From Panorpa germanica (Eukaryota; Arthropoda; Insecta; Mecoptera; Panorpidae), in contig OY783203.1 of assembly GCA_963678705.1 (NCBI GenBank), positions 29,742,535-29,806,534 on the forward strand: 64,000 bases of DNA, written 5' to 3'. The translations under genes and the position numbers were made by a program. The notes under the pieces are model-generated. The model saw nothing but the letters and a program-made list of their open reading frames with translations, was not told where the DNA came from and did not search any database. Positions 1 to 16,200 of this stretch are shown piece by piece (the first letter of the stretch is position 1; every line of letters begins with the position of its first letter).

Positions 1-414
1 ATTGAATTTGAAAATGATTATATTTTCGTTCGATTATGGAATAATTATTGAATAATTTTTAATATCATTGTATATTTACTTTTGATGAATTTTTATTTTT
101 TAATAAATAAAAATTATTTTTATTTTTACTAAACACCTTTTTATTTTCATTTTTAATTAAATACAAGTGAAATTGATACAAATTTAATTCATTTCCAATT
201 TGAGATTTATGTTCCTTAGTTTCTTGTAGGAAATATTCAACAACATAATAGATTAAATATATTTATTATAATTAAAAGCATATGTTTTACACTTAACAAA
301 TATACTTCAACATATTATACAAAAAAAGGTATCAGTATTCTTATAGAAAAATATAATAAAATTCTTGATAATCAAAAGGAAAATAGAAACTTGACCAAAC
401 TCCTTTTATAAATA
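1..414. other. 3' flank of the Cullin-5 gene
   Basis: AT-rich sequence downstream of the Cul5 stop codon. No ORF with recognisable similarity is seen. It probably holds the 3' UTR of the minus-strand gene, since several TTTATT words (AATAAA on the minus strand) occur here. The window edge cuts the region. Confidence 0.5.
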
Positions 415-3400
415 TCATGCCATGTAAATGAATGTGTTAATATCATCATCGTCACGTCTCATGTATTTATGTTCAATGAGCCATTCTAGTTGCTCTTTGA
501 TCATTTTTTTCGAAGGTAGAAACATATTCTTTAATATATCTATCAGTTCGGCCTAGAAGAATACGTTTTAATTAGAATTTATTTTTCAATCTTAAAACTA
601 AAATAATTACAAATAACAATTACTATTAAAGCAGCATTAGGCAATTTTTTTCTCATCTTCAAAATTTTTATGATTGCTTCTTGGGTTCGTAATATTCGAA
701 GCTGTACAATAGAGTGATTATCTTCTAATTGAGATCTTTCCGTGCTTAATTGCAAACGACCAACTAAATTCACCTACATTATAAACAAAATTGAATAAAT
801 TGTTCCTTTTTAAGCAATGTAAAAATATTTTTTTTTTAGCATCAATTATACCTTTCCTCTTTTCTGAGGCTTATTGTTTTTGACTAAAGCAAATTCTTGA
901 TTCACCCAAAATAATGTTTGTTCCGTAAAATCTTTTGGCCCATAAGCAGTTGGATCATACAGCAGGAGTTGCCGTTTAAGCTTGGGAAATGCTACCAGAG
1001 ACCAAAGCGTTCTACGTAATTCTGGATCTGAAAGAAGCATGTCAGTTTCATTTTGGAAATAGTTTGGACGGCTAGGCAAAAGATTTATTTCAGCCATTGT
1101 ATTTGATAGCTTGCGGTCTAGTTTTAACAATTTCATCACTTAAAAAAAAATGTTACCGGGAAGCTCTGTAGCTAATCGAAGATTTTCGTATGATACTTTT
1201 TCCAGAGGTCTTTGATTCCAAGCAAATAATACTGCCATTTGAAATGTTGTTACATCTAAATCAAATCTTCCAGCACCATTTACAAAAGTTATTGTTCCAT
1301 TACTCATGTGATGGTACCACTGAAGTTTTCGGCCCGAATGTTTCTTTTTATAGAATTCTTCTACTTCGGGAATATAATCTTCAAGTTCTAAAGGTAGACT
1401 TACAGAGACACGTTCAGATCCCCTGGCCCAAGCACCAGCATTTAAAATTTTAATATTTATAGCATCATGACGAGTAGTTGCTGCTCGAAATTGGGCATTG
1501 AGATCTTCACTAACCTGGTAATCGAAGAATTAAATATTTACGATTTATAAATTAAATTTAATTAAACTGTTATTGATATTATAATATTTACTTATTATAT
1601 ATTGATAATATATTATTGATATATTGAGCCCTATTATTACTTCAAAATAACGCAAACGTTTAGCTGAATTTTCAAAAGGACTGCATGGTTTTCATAATAT
1701 TAATAATATTAACGGTTGAGTTAATTTGAAATAAATGTTGGGCTGATTATAAATTGATAATAAAATATGTATAATATAATATTTTATATATAAAGAAAAC
1801 AATTTTCTCACTTTGACATCCTGAAACATGCGTGCTAATTTATTAACGTAATCTGCAGGCATTCCAACTTCCCTTAACCACTCGACCATATCTTCCTCCT
1901 TTTCACTATCAGCACTAGAATCCAGGATCAATCTGCATATTTGTTCACAATAAAGACAATTATTAATTGATATGTATTAGTGATATTGTGTTTTAATTAA
2001 ATATTCACCGTCTAGTTAAATGAGCTTTGTGATACCGCATGAATACGTCTTTGTTGCCTACGTATTTTAAGACAAGTAAAACATTTTTCAATCTATCTTC
2101 AATTTCTTCACTGGTTAATCGTTTACTAAGAGGTGTCCTTCTCAAGAGCATATCGCAGTAATTAGCCAATAATTCTGGACATTTACTTTCTGGAGCAGCT
2201 ACCTTTGTACCTCTTACATTGTTAGATGAAGGTAATTCCAACTGTAACAGACATTTTTTTATTAAGTATTGTGAGTTGGTGGCCGAAGCTATGTTTAGGA
2301 CCGGTTCGATTCCCGGAGATGAAACAAATTTATTTCATTACTGGCAATGAAAAATAAACTCACCAAATCACAAATATTCCAACCATATAAATAACAAATA
2401 TACAAAACACTCAATTATTATATTACAATTGTTGCGAGATATAACTTGAAATCGTAGTAATATAAAATTTAAAAAAATTACTTAAAGCCCGTAAATATCT
2501 TACTTTAAAAACTGTTGTATCATTGACAACGCACTTATAAGCTTTATCTCGTGCAGTTAAAAATCTTGGATCATCTAAAAAGGCCTTTTCAACCAATGAA
2601 CTGAACGTTCTAAATAAATCAAGTAATCGTTCAACATATTTTTCCGAATCTTGCGTAATAATATCAGCTGCCGCTACCATGTCAGCAAGTCCAGCAGATA
2701 CTATGTAATTTTCTAGATCGCGTAACATTGGGTCAACACCACCAGGAACTCTGAAAGATAAAATTGCCTTATAAAAGAAATTCTAGTTTAAAATCAAAGT
2801 TAAACCTTATCATTTCATATGGGAATGGGGCTTTTAGCATATTGTTCAATAACAATGTTCTATGCCATTAAAAATAATGTGATACAAGAATGATTTTATT
2901 AATTAGTACTAATAACCATCTTTGTTATGTTATATTCGTTCCTAAAACCATTACGAATTTTAATTTCCGCTTGGTTTAAATGTTTGTGTACTTGCTTGTG
3001 TTCAATTCTATTACATTAATAGGTATGTAGAGAGATTGTGGTTTTAATTCTTTTTTAATAAACTTATTTTATATGCATTAATTCCTATATTTTGTTGTAT
3101 TCAATTTATTAAAGAAACCCAAAATTGCCATGAATAGTTACGCCCCTGGGTAGATTTGTTAAAATAATATTAATTAAAAATAAATATTGTATACTTTGCA
3201 CTTTGCTAAAATTTACCTATCCAACAATTTAAACATTAACTGTAATCGGTCGGTTTCACCAGATCGAATGAGAGGTGTACACTCAGCCAACAATGTAGAT
3301 AGATGGCTGCCTACAAGTACCGAAACACAACATTGTATCAACGCAGCAACGCTTCCACTTCCAGGTTCCAAATATCTCTGTGCTCTTGCTTCTTCTTCAC

Positions 3401-4598
3401 GTAATTTCATGTCCGCATATCTCATGTACGATTGTACACCGTTTGTTTGTAATTCTTCATTAGCTTTTAGTCTATAAAAAGATTCTGTGGCTTGCATATA
3501 TGCATATTCAAAATTCTCACGATATATTTGTAGTTTGTCTTCCGTATTTGAACACAAGTTAACTAAAAAAAATCAAGATACATTTAATACACTGCACGTG
3601 CAACAATTTTATCTTAAGACAATTTTATGGAAAATATGCGCATCCTTATATACTTCCATAGTTAGAGTTTAGTAACCAGACTGTCTTAAGACTTCAGTAA
3701 TACATACACAAAAAAAAATTGCAATACTTTCTAACACATGTAAGAAGCATTTATTAATAAATTATTTACTAGAATGCAAAAGAAAAGTAATATCGTAAGA
3801 ACTAAGTAAGTAATAAAAGCGAAGTCAAAATAATTTTAATTTATAAAAATTGTAATTTAGAAAATAAAATGGTACCATATGACTCTCTGACTCCGATGAC
3901 GAGTTGTGAATCAAATGCTTCACCATTTCTTTCTGCATGAACCAATTTCATTGCAGAATCTTGTAAAGTTATTTTTATATCTAAAAATATACTTTGATTC
4001 CAGGAATCGAGCATTAGATGTTTTACAATGCCATCTTCCGTTCCTACAGGTTTCCTATTTGAATTAGAATTATTTTGAGTGCTAGTTGAGGAATTTTTTC
4101 CTTGTAGTGCAGTTTCTAGTTGTCTGAACGGTGTTGGTAGATAATTACATTGAGTAAAAAATTTTCGCCACTCTGTAATATATGCTTTTAAGAGTGCCTA
4201 AAAAAATATATTTTTTATAATTATATTTCTAAAAGTGTTATTCTAAAAAACGTCTTATTGTAATAATAAAGGAGAAATACAATTACCTGTTCTTCTCGTT
4301 CAGCAAGAACTTTTCTTTGAGCATCTTTTATAAAATTTACAATGTCTTCTTGAAGTGCATCACGAACTTTGGCAGGACCCTTTTCGTCCCACAAACATAC
4401 TAAATGTACCGCATAAAATAATCCTTGCCATTCTAAATGAGTTACCGGTTCTTGTTGAAGCAATTTAAGGACAGTACTTCTCATACCAGGCCATTTATCC
4501 TCGAAGTGGAGTGCACCCTTTTTAAAACAAGAACTATGTATAAATTATGCTTAATATGCTATAACAATATTTAATTTAAATAGTTAAACCTTCAACAT
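415..4598 (-). CDS. Cul5: Cullin-5, scaffold of CRL5 ubiquitin ligases
   Basis: Scaffold subunit of the elongin B/C-SOCS-box E3 ubiquitin ligases. Eleven coding exons join with consistent phases: 4590-4598, 4287-4517, 3876-4197, 3217-3562, 2504-2750, 2009-2241, 1812-1932, 1157-1514, 852-1027, 624-773 and 415-552. The product is 776 aa, close to the ~780 aa of animal CUL5. Recognisable CUL5 segments are the N-terminal adaptor-binding repeats (HAVCLWDEKGPAK-like), KYADMKLREEE, the cullin-homology segment PESKCPELLANYCDML, and the C-terminal winged-helix/neddylation domain with the conserved lysine in VQLRILRTQEAIIKILKMRK. It ends with the family tail DINTFIYMA. The first coding exon would encode only Met-Leu-Lys, with a weak donor (GTTTAA), so the exact N-terminus is the least certain point. 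It is divergent from Scm, with 1.8 kb between the two starts. Confidence 0.96.
2268..2332 (+). repeat. tRNA-derived (SINE-like) fragment in a Cul5 intron
   Basis: A ~60-bp stretch unlike its AT-rich surroundings contains a near-perfect RNA polymerase III B box, GGTTCGATTCC (about 2305-2315). A possible A-box-like TGGCCGAAG lies ~25 bp before it. The rest cannot be folded into a full tRNA cloverleaf, so a tRNA-derived SINE relic is more likely than a tRNA gene. Confidence 0.4.
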
Positions 4599-8651
<4,053 letters not shown>

Positions 8652-9573
8652 TACATGCGAAATAATTGTAAAAATTGTCACATATTAGGGTACACCATTT
8701 ACGTATTTGGTTTTATTTTTTTTAAATTAAATTAAAAAGTATTTTATTGATTTATAAAGATTATTCAAAGAATGTTCTTTAAATCTAATTTTATTTTAGA
8801 TTTGTTTCCTTTATCCATTTATTTAAATCTTTAAAAGAATTACCAATTATTTTTCAATTGATTATTGTTATAGCCTAATCATAAAAATGGTCATAAAATA
8901 TTAAACATATAAGAATTTATTAATTATAAGTAATGTTTGTACATGTAAACTATTTCTGACTTATACAGGGTGTTTCATTTGAAAATATACCTGTATATAC
9001 TAGATGTTCTTCTATAAATTAAGAATTATCAATTAATTGTTTGACTATATAATGCACCATATATAGTTCGCAATTTGCAAATAAAAACGGTATTTTTGGG
9101 TTGGAGCACTCATATTTTCTATCATAAATTTTGTATATATATTATAACAGTTCTATGAAAAAGTATTCAATTTTGTATTAGAATGAAAATTGTAAATTTA
9201 TTGTTTTAATTTATATTAGTAGTTATCTAAAATATAAATATAGCTATATATTTTTACATAATAATCTTAGAAGTTCTATCATTTATGGTCTGTTTAATAT
9301 CCATATGGTTGCATTTTAAACAAATACAAGCTATATACTTCGATTGAAATAATATATTGTAACGGTGGATAAGAATAATCTAGTATTTGCTAGTCTAGGT
9401 TTCAGTATGATCATCCTGTGTTATATAAAAATTTTATGTACGTTAACTTTAATAAAAAGCTTGATATTTGGTTAAAATTCATGTTTTCTTAATATAAAAT
9501 TTGATCCATTTGTATTTCACTAATCTTATATACACACATGTCAGATATTAAATAGCATTTATGGCAAATTTAA

Positions 9574-9780
9574 TTCCTTAAGTTTGACTTAGACTTATTT
9601 AAAATATGTCTAAATAAGGATCGTATTAAACAGCGCTGTCTAACTGACGCAATTGAAAGAAAATTAAGAAAAAGGGAAATCTCTAATTATTTTAGGTATA
9701 GTAAGTCTGCAGTCTCTAAAAAGTTGGACAACACTGGTATAATGCATTATTTAGAAAGATTTAAGCTTTTAAAATTATGA
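9574..9780 (+). other. Short ORF with helix-turn-helix look, possible transposase relic
   Basis: A 68-codon frame without an ATG start contains KREISNYFRYSKSAVSKKL, which resembles the N-terminal helix-turn-helix of Tc1/mariner-type transposases (a general impression, not an alignment). The frame ends at TGA. No catalytic DDE/D part follows, so if real it is only a relic. Confidence 0.25.
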
Positions 9781-10757
9781 TTAAAAAAATATTATAAATA
9801 TTATAGTGTTGTATTATAAATTTACGGTGTAATGTATAATATATTATTTGTATATTATATATTTATACTCAGAAAGCAATATTAAAAACTATAAGGTATT
9901 CAGAACTGCGTCGTAACATTTTCTGACCCTAAGGATAAATGAAACATTATTTGATTACAGAAAACTTATATCTAATTGAACCCAATTTCCTGGAACTTTT
10001 TTATATAATTATACGAAATATATTTATGTAGCAGGTACGATTAGACGAGTAGACAATTAACGACTACGCTGCTGCACTTGTTATTTATCTCTTAAGGTTT
10101 GAAAATGTTAAAGATCAGCATTTTAAGCAAATAGTGATAAAAATTAGAATAGTAATATGTAGGACATTAATTATTTTATTACTAGTATAGAATCAGAAAA
10201 TGTATAAAGTATATTTTATTTCTATTTTGAGACTTTGTTAAATATGCAGTATATAAAGATATTTTTTAGGAATTCTGCTGTGAAATATACAATTGAACAC
10301 GCATAGATTTAGAATCCTTTTAAAATAAGTAAGATATTATTAAGAAGTGTAAATTTTATTAAAGAGAAAGAGTACATACATATATCGAATTTTAAAATAT
10401 AAAGATTAAAATGTTGATTAAAGTAATAATGTATATTAACCAAATATTTTTTCGCTTTCAATATACAATGTCACTGGGAACATTTACTAAGCTCTAAAGA
10501 TTAAATAAATTGTAATATTCTGAGAAAATTTGCCGTGAACACATGTTGCAATTGCAAGTTGATGATGACTATGAGTATATTTTATATATTAAACTAATTT
10601 TGATTATTTCGGAATTTTGAAAGAAATTATATAAATAATCATTTTCATCATTATATTTACGATATATGTATGTATCACCATATTTCTATAAATTAATTTA
10701 TTATACAATAGGCAATTACTTTCCCTACTTCATTTTAAATAATACAAAATTGTATTT

Positions 10758-10968
10758 AGGGTGTTCAAAACAAAACTGGATCAAGAACGCATTAAGATTT
10801 TTTTGAGGGTAAGTTTCTTTCACGAACCAAATGAAATACAATTCATGGTTCTAGTAATTAGAAAGTAATACTTGAATTACTTCTGCACTGAATTACAGAG
10901 TTTTTCATTTTACTATGCAAAAATATAAAAATGTACTTGAAAATTTGGTTCTGTTCTAAACACCATAT
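10758..10968. mobile_element. Possible short TIR element
   Basis: The left end GGTGTTCAAAACAAAAC and the right end GTTCTGTTCTAAACACC are imperfect inverted repeats about 210 bp apart. No coding capacity and no clear target-site duplication is seen. Confidence 0.3.
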
Positions 10969-12989
10969 ATTGATAAAATTGTCATATATCTCATTATCTG
11001 ACCACAGATACCTAATTATTTTGAATCAATATTATGTATGACATAATTACACATTATATAAATATTACATAAAATTATGTACTATCATTTTACCTATTAT
11101 TTATATAAAACGTAATATAAAATTTTATATAAACTTTTTTACGTAAATAAATCTTTCATAAATTACTGTCATAAAATGTAAAAAATTTCAGGTAAATTAA
11201 AGAATAATGTATTTTATGTAAATACATATATATATTTCTGAGTTTACCGGGTATGGTTTAAGGAGATGACAAATAAAATTATAAATATGCTAAGCTGATT
11301 CAAATTCCCGTATGACGTCAGCAACAAATGAAATTGCAATAAATAAACTACTAATTTTACTTTTTATTAGATTTCATTCAAGTATTATGTTTTCATCAGT
11401 GATTTTGAAGAAACCTCAAAAAGCAAAGTACATAACTTTTAATAAAGCTTCATTAATTGCAATTATAAAAATAATAGTCTTGAAGTGTCACATGTACACA
11501 CATATTTTATTAAATATACATCCACTAATCTGTCTGTAAAAATATTGAGCAGTATGAGATATAATTTTGAAATGTAAAAAGATTATTATTATTACTATAA
11601 AAATATAAGAAGATTACTTAAAACACAACAATTTTATTTTAAGATCACATGTAAGTTAAGACCTAAATGGCCATCTACTAAAAGCTAAAAATTATTTATA
11701 TTTATTTAAAATACTAATAATATTTGGCAAAGAAAAACGAACTAATATTTTACGTATATTTATGTAACACAAGTATATGCGATATAATTCGTTTAAAATG
11801 CTAATTCTGTTGAAAATTCTCACTCAAATTTGCTATATCTAAAGTTTATTGGAAATGTAAAACATAAAAAATACAAGTATGTAACATTTACGTTTTCGTT
11901 TATGGATATTACGTAAATGCTACTACATTCATGTTAACTAGGTGGCGTATCAGACGCCAAAATCAGTGTGTACATATTGTTGCAGCTAGCATGATGCAGG
12001 AGTTATAGCATGTACTACATAGCACCTAATATTTCTAACGGATTAAACGGACCGGCATTAAGATACTTATTCCGTATGTTATTTTCAGCGGTGATGCCCC
12101 TTACGTATACTTGCTATATGAAATTCTAAGATGACGTACAAAATAAGACCCTTAAGGCACAAAAAATATATCTTTGATCCTAGACTATAACCCGAGAGCA
12201 GGGTTCCGTCAACACTTCAATATTTTTCACCTATTACCATTGAAATATAAACTATACTGACACTAAAAGAGTATCGATTAAACATCAGCTAACATTTGCT
12301 CTTATATAGCATTTACATATAATTACTACTAACGTATCTGCGCCGTTTAAACTGTTCGACTTCTTTCTTGTATGGGGACACGATTTATAGCTTTCATCAG
12401 AGGCGAATCAAACGATGGATGCTCGACGTGGACGTCTGGCGCCCATGAGTCGTTGTGGTCTTCTTGAGAGTCAATTGTGACTGGATACAGTTTTGTGTGA
12501 GACAGAAATAAAGTCATTTACTTCTCAAGGCAGTTCCCTACAAACATTGTTAAGCGAAATCGAATGATTCGATTCGTACGAGACTTAGAAAAATGGTTTG
12601 TAGGGTGTACCTGTCCGCAAGAAAAGGTCATTTACCTTCAATTAGAAAATTATGACTCTGGCTTTCATCATTAGTTTATTAGCTTTTTATTTTCGATATA
12701 TTGTTATGTATTAATTTTTACGGTAAGACCGATAAGGTCTACTCTAAACCGTCTAAACTGTGGGCGTCAGCGTTATAAAAAATCATCTCATTCAGGTGAC
12801 ATCGCTGATATATGCAACTTTTAAGACACATTGCACGGCAAGCCTCGGGCACCTACAATAGCCTGAACGGCAAACTGAACACATACAAATACATATTTTA
12901 TGATGCGTATAGAAAAGAACGGCAAACAATACACACTTAACACTTCCAGCATCAAGTTCTAGCCTACTAGCACGTTTGTGTTTCCAGCA

Positions 12990-13196
12990 GGTTTGTTTCG
13001 TTTGTTTCGTTCAGCGAGAATACGAAGTCAGAAGTCACGACGTGCCTCGACCATTGAGTTGATTTGGACTGCGGTAGGAGATGTCGCATGCAGAGAATAA
13101 TAATATTTAGTGTAAATTTACAAATTTAATTTAGTGCATAAATGTAAATAGCATTGTGAACATAGAATTATTATCAGGATAAGTTAACAAGTTTAA
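12990..13196 (+). other. Probable non-coding first exon of the LRR gene
   Basis: The coding exon of the LRR gene starts immediately after a textbook 3' splice site (TATTTTCAG, then AG and ATG at 14336), so an upstream exon must exist. The nearest convincing donor is GTTTAA|GTAAGTATT at 13196/13197. It is preceded by a distinctly less AT-rich stretch (about 12.99-13.09 kb) of the kind seen at insect promoters and 5' UTRs. The 5' boundary is a guess. Confidence 0.35.
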
Positions 13197-14335
13197 GTAA
13201 GTATTTTATTTAATATTTAAGTAATATCAGATATAATATAAACACCTTCCATTCAAGTAAACACTCTACAGGTGGGTTTACTAATACATTGATATTAGTA
13301 TCACATAAAAATTAGGTGCTTTGTGATCTCATAAGTTTAAAACTGAGAAGTTACCTTGTTAATAACAATGTCAAATTGGAAATCAGTGTTATTTTTCAGA
13401 AAAAATTGTTTTAATAATAATTTGTTATAAAATCTGATAGTAATTTATTACTTGTTTATAGTATAATAAATTATTGTAATAAAATTACTCGGAACTCCAT
13501 CAAACAATACCTTGCAAATCTTGCAATGCTATATATAGAGATGTTATATTATATGCAGGGCCGGCATTGGTGCTTAGGTGATGAGATTTACAAAAAAGTC
13601 ACCAATGATCGTAAGGGACCCCACATTTTTAAAATGTGTACTGATAGAATTCAGTTTATTGAGCGTAAAAAGTAACATCATTTGCAGATTATACTGTTTA
13701 ACTAAAATGCTATTTAGGATGAGGATAAACAAAATAAATGAATAGGAACAAGACATTTTCACTGGAGAGAAATGAAACGGGGTTTATAGGATAGAATTGA
13801 ATTAGGGTTCAGACCCAAAAGATATTGTTATTTATGGCAAGTATGTTGACGCGGTCATATTCAATTCTTATATCAAATTACAGGGTACTTTGAGATAAAA
13901 ATTAATAAATGTATAATCTGTATAAATGTATAAATGTATAATACCGAAAACTGTATGACATTAATTTTCCTTTTGTCGATTGTTTATTTTTCGATTTGGG
14001 GCTCCCGGATCGATAAGGTACAAAAAGAGAACATAATATTTAAGGAATTATGCCAAAGCATGTTCCAGCTCCGAGTTATTCAGGCGCCCGGTATTGTTCG
14101 GGTTGGTGAAATTTTTGTTGGAAATAAGCACCATTGGGTTAACATATATTAATTTTACATAGTGGAGCTTAATTTGTAATAGTTTTTCAATTTTAAAATA
14201 CATGTTCATGTCTAAAATTACATGCAAATAATACAAAATATGTTGTAAAACACAATATATTTTATTGTTATTTGTTTATATTAGTTACATTCATATATAG
14301 TTACATTTTAATTTATTTTGTAAATATTTTCAGAG

Positions 14336-15493
14336 ATGGCGCTGAAGGATTTTTTGTTATTTTTGTTCCTTTTTGTCGTTATTGATGCCTTAAAATGTGG
14401 ACCTAAATTTAATGAGTCATGTACTTGCGGAATTGAAAATTACGAACAACGAATGCAATATGTTGTTAGATGCGTCGATGTTGGCTACAGGAATGCTGAA
14501 GTCCTTAAATACCTACCAGATGACACACAAGTACTAATTTTCACAGGAAACAATATACCAGAGTTACCATGGAATGTATTCGGAGCTTTAAAAGATCTCA
14601 AAGAGCTACGCGTTGTAGATATGAGCAACAACAAAATTAGAGAAATTCTTGGCAAATCGTTCCATCACGTCAGAAACGTTCAACGATTAATTCTAAATCA
14701 TAACGAACTGCGAATATCAGCAGACGATGATATCAATCATCCAAGAGTTTTCTCCAATTTTCTGAATCTAACTGCGTTGCATTTAACCAACGCTTTTGCT
14801 GATAACACGGATTCTGCTTTGTCTAATGATTTGCATAGAATATTTGAGGGTAGTAATTTAACTCTACTTAATAAATTGCATTTAGAGCAGAATGAAATTC
14901 ACAATTTTCAAGATAAAGATGTATTTTGCAATCTCCCAAACCTGTTGGATTTATATTTAGGAGATAACAGCTTAACTGGAATTGATTTTAACATTTTATG
15001 TTTAAAACATTTGCGATTTTTGGATCTTGAACGTAACATGATAAATGTTTTTTCAAAACGTGATCTTTCGTTGTTGGATCAGGTGACTACAGGTGGACAT
15101 GAGCTGCAAATCGATATCAGTGGTAATCCATTCCGATGTGATTGTTTAATTACTGATTTACACACTTGGCTCCAAAACACTGATGTCGATGTTCGTAGAA
15201 AAGAACTCATTAAATGCAGAAGACCACAGGTCTACGCTGGAGATTCTATTCTTTCTCTACCTGTCGATAAATGTGTCCAGTTAGAAGCAGCAAGTCCTAC
15301 AGTTGGCCACACTGTTACCATGACATTTTTACTATTTTTCTTAATTGTAATTCTAATTGCTCTTATTGCTGCTTTAGTTTATGTAAGCAGGGATCGTTTG
15401 AAAGTTTTTGTGGCACCAATCTTAGATACAGTATCCAAGAAAGTTCAATACACATCCATTAAAAACCAAGAAAATTCAGAACAAGATGTTTAG
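14336..15493 (+). CDS. TPBG-like leucine-rich-repeat transmembrane protein
   Basis: Single coding exon, 385 aa. The sequence shows a signal peptide (residues 1-18, hydrophobic LLFLFLFVVIDA), a short Cys-containing N-cap (CGPKF...CTCG), about six leucine-rich repeats (about 60-270; for example LRVVDMSNNKI, LHLEQNEI, LRFLDLERNMI), a C-terminal LRR cap (NPFRCDCL to the last Cys near residue 315), one membrane helix (about 325-350) and a ~35-residue cytoplasmic tail. This is a type I cell-surface LRR protein with the architecture of trophoblast glycoprotein (TPBG/5T4). The exact orthologue and ligand are unknown. The splice acceptor directly before the ATG means transcription starts upstream. Several AATAAA-like poly(A) signals follow (for example about 15785). 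Confidence 0.85.
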   Translation: MALKDFLLFLFLFVVIDALKCGPKFNESCTCGIENYEQRMQYVVRCVDVGYRNAEVLKYLPDDTQVLIFTGNNIPELPWNVFGALKDLKELRVVDMSNNKIREILGKSFHHVRNVQRLILNHNELRISADDDINHPRVFSNFLNLTALHLTNAFADNTDSALSNDLHRIFEGSNLTLLNKLHLEQNEIHNFQDKDVFCNLPNLLDLYLGDNSLTGIDFNILCLKHLRFLDLERNMINVFSKRDLSLLDQVTTGGHELQIDISGNPFRCDCLITDLHTWLQNTDVDVRRKELIKCRRPQVYAGDSILSLPVDKCVQLEAASPTVGHTVTMTFLLFFLIVILIALIAALVYVSRDRLKVFVAPILDTVSKKVQYTSIKNQENSEQDV

Positions 15494-16200
15494 ATTATCT
15501 TTCAAATACATAGCTATTAGCAGTTTAACTGGAACTTCTGTAATATTTGTGCTATTCATTTACACTTCATAAAGATTGTGATTTTAACAAATTTTGTAAT
15601 TTTTTTACATGTACTTAAATCTAATAATATTTTATAGTAAAATAGGTTATTATTATTTTAAAAATTATTTATTTGAAAATAATATTTATGCTAGTTTTAG
15701 AAATTGATGGTTTTTAAGTCTTTTGTTGTTAATATTGCGTTTTATTATTATTTATATTTTGTTTGAGCTTGTATTATTATTTCTAATAAAATATTTTGTT
15801 TTATCAATACATTAGTTTTATTTATCTTATTTTTATTATTAATAGTTTTGCAGTAATATATAAAATATGTTTTAACCAATATAAGACGTACGCGTCATAT
15901 TGTTTTTTACCTAAATATTGCACTGAGGGCAAAATAATTACGTATTATTTAAATCATTTCTCTACTTAACCTCTAGTTGAATAGACCGCCTTTTTAAGCT
16001 TTTCATCTATTGGTCATTCGTTGTATTCCCACCACTATCAAACTAACATTGATGACATTTACATCATAACTGTCAGTCGTTTGGTCGCATTCCAATGCGT
16101 TTGTATTTTTAGTGTGCTTTTAAATATAATGAATTAAAATAAAATCTATATTATGGTTTTTATTATTTGTAAGTGAAGACTTTTAAACAAATGTGTAAAA
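15494..16200. other. Spacer between the LRR and Nudix genes
   Basis: 3' UTR of the LRR gene (AT-rich, poly(A) signals) followed by the promoter and 5' UTR of the Nudix gene from roughly 15.95 kb. No ORF, RNA gene or repeat is recognised. Confidence 0.5.

Larger units (their letters stand above)
8652..14335. other. Intergenic region between Scm and the LRR gene
   Basis: 5.7 kb with no confident protein-coding gene. The first part is the Scm 3' UTR or flank. Transposon-like traces are listed separately (helix-turn-helix-like ORF at 9574-9780, TIR-like pair at 10758-10968). A terminus-like ACAGGGTGTTTCA lies at about 8966. The 11.9-13.2 kb portion is less AT-rich than its surroundings and probably includes the promoter and non-coding first exon of the LRR gene. 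Confidence 0.5.

Noticed and set aside
2268..2332. Complete tRNA gene
   Set aside because: Only the B box is convincing. A full set of stems cannot be formed.
11312..11539. 75-aa ORF in AT-rich intergenic DNA
   Set aside because: Low-complexity composition (Ile/Leu/Lys), no domain, no splice or promoter context. Expected by chance.
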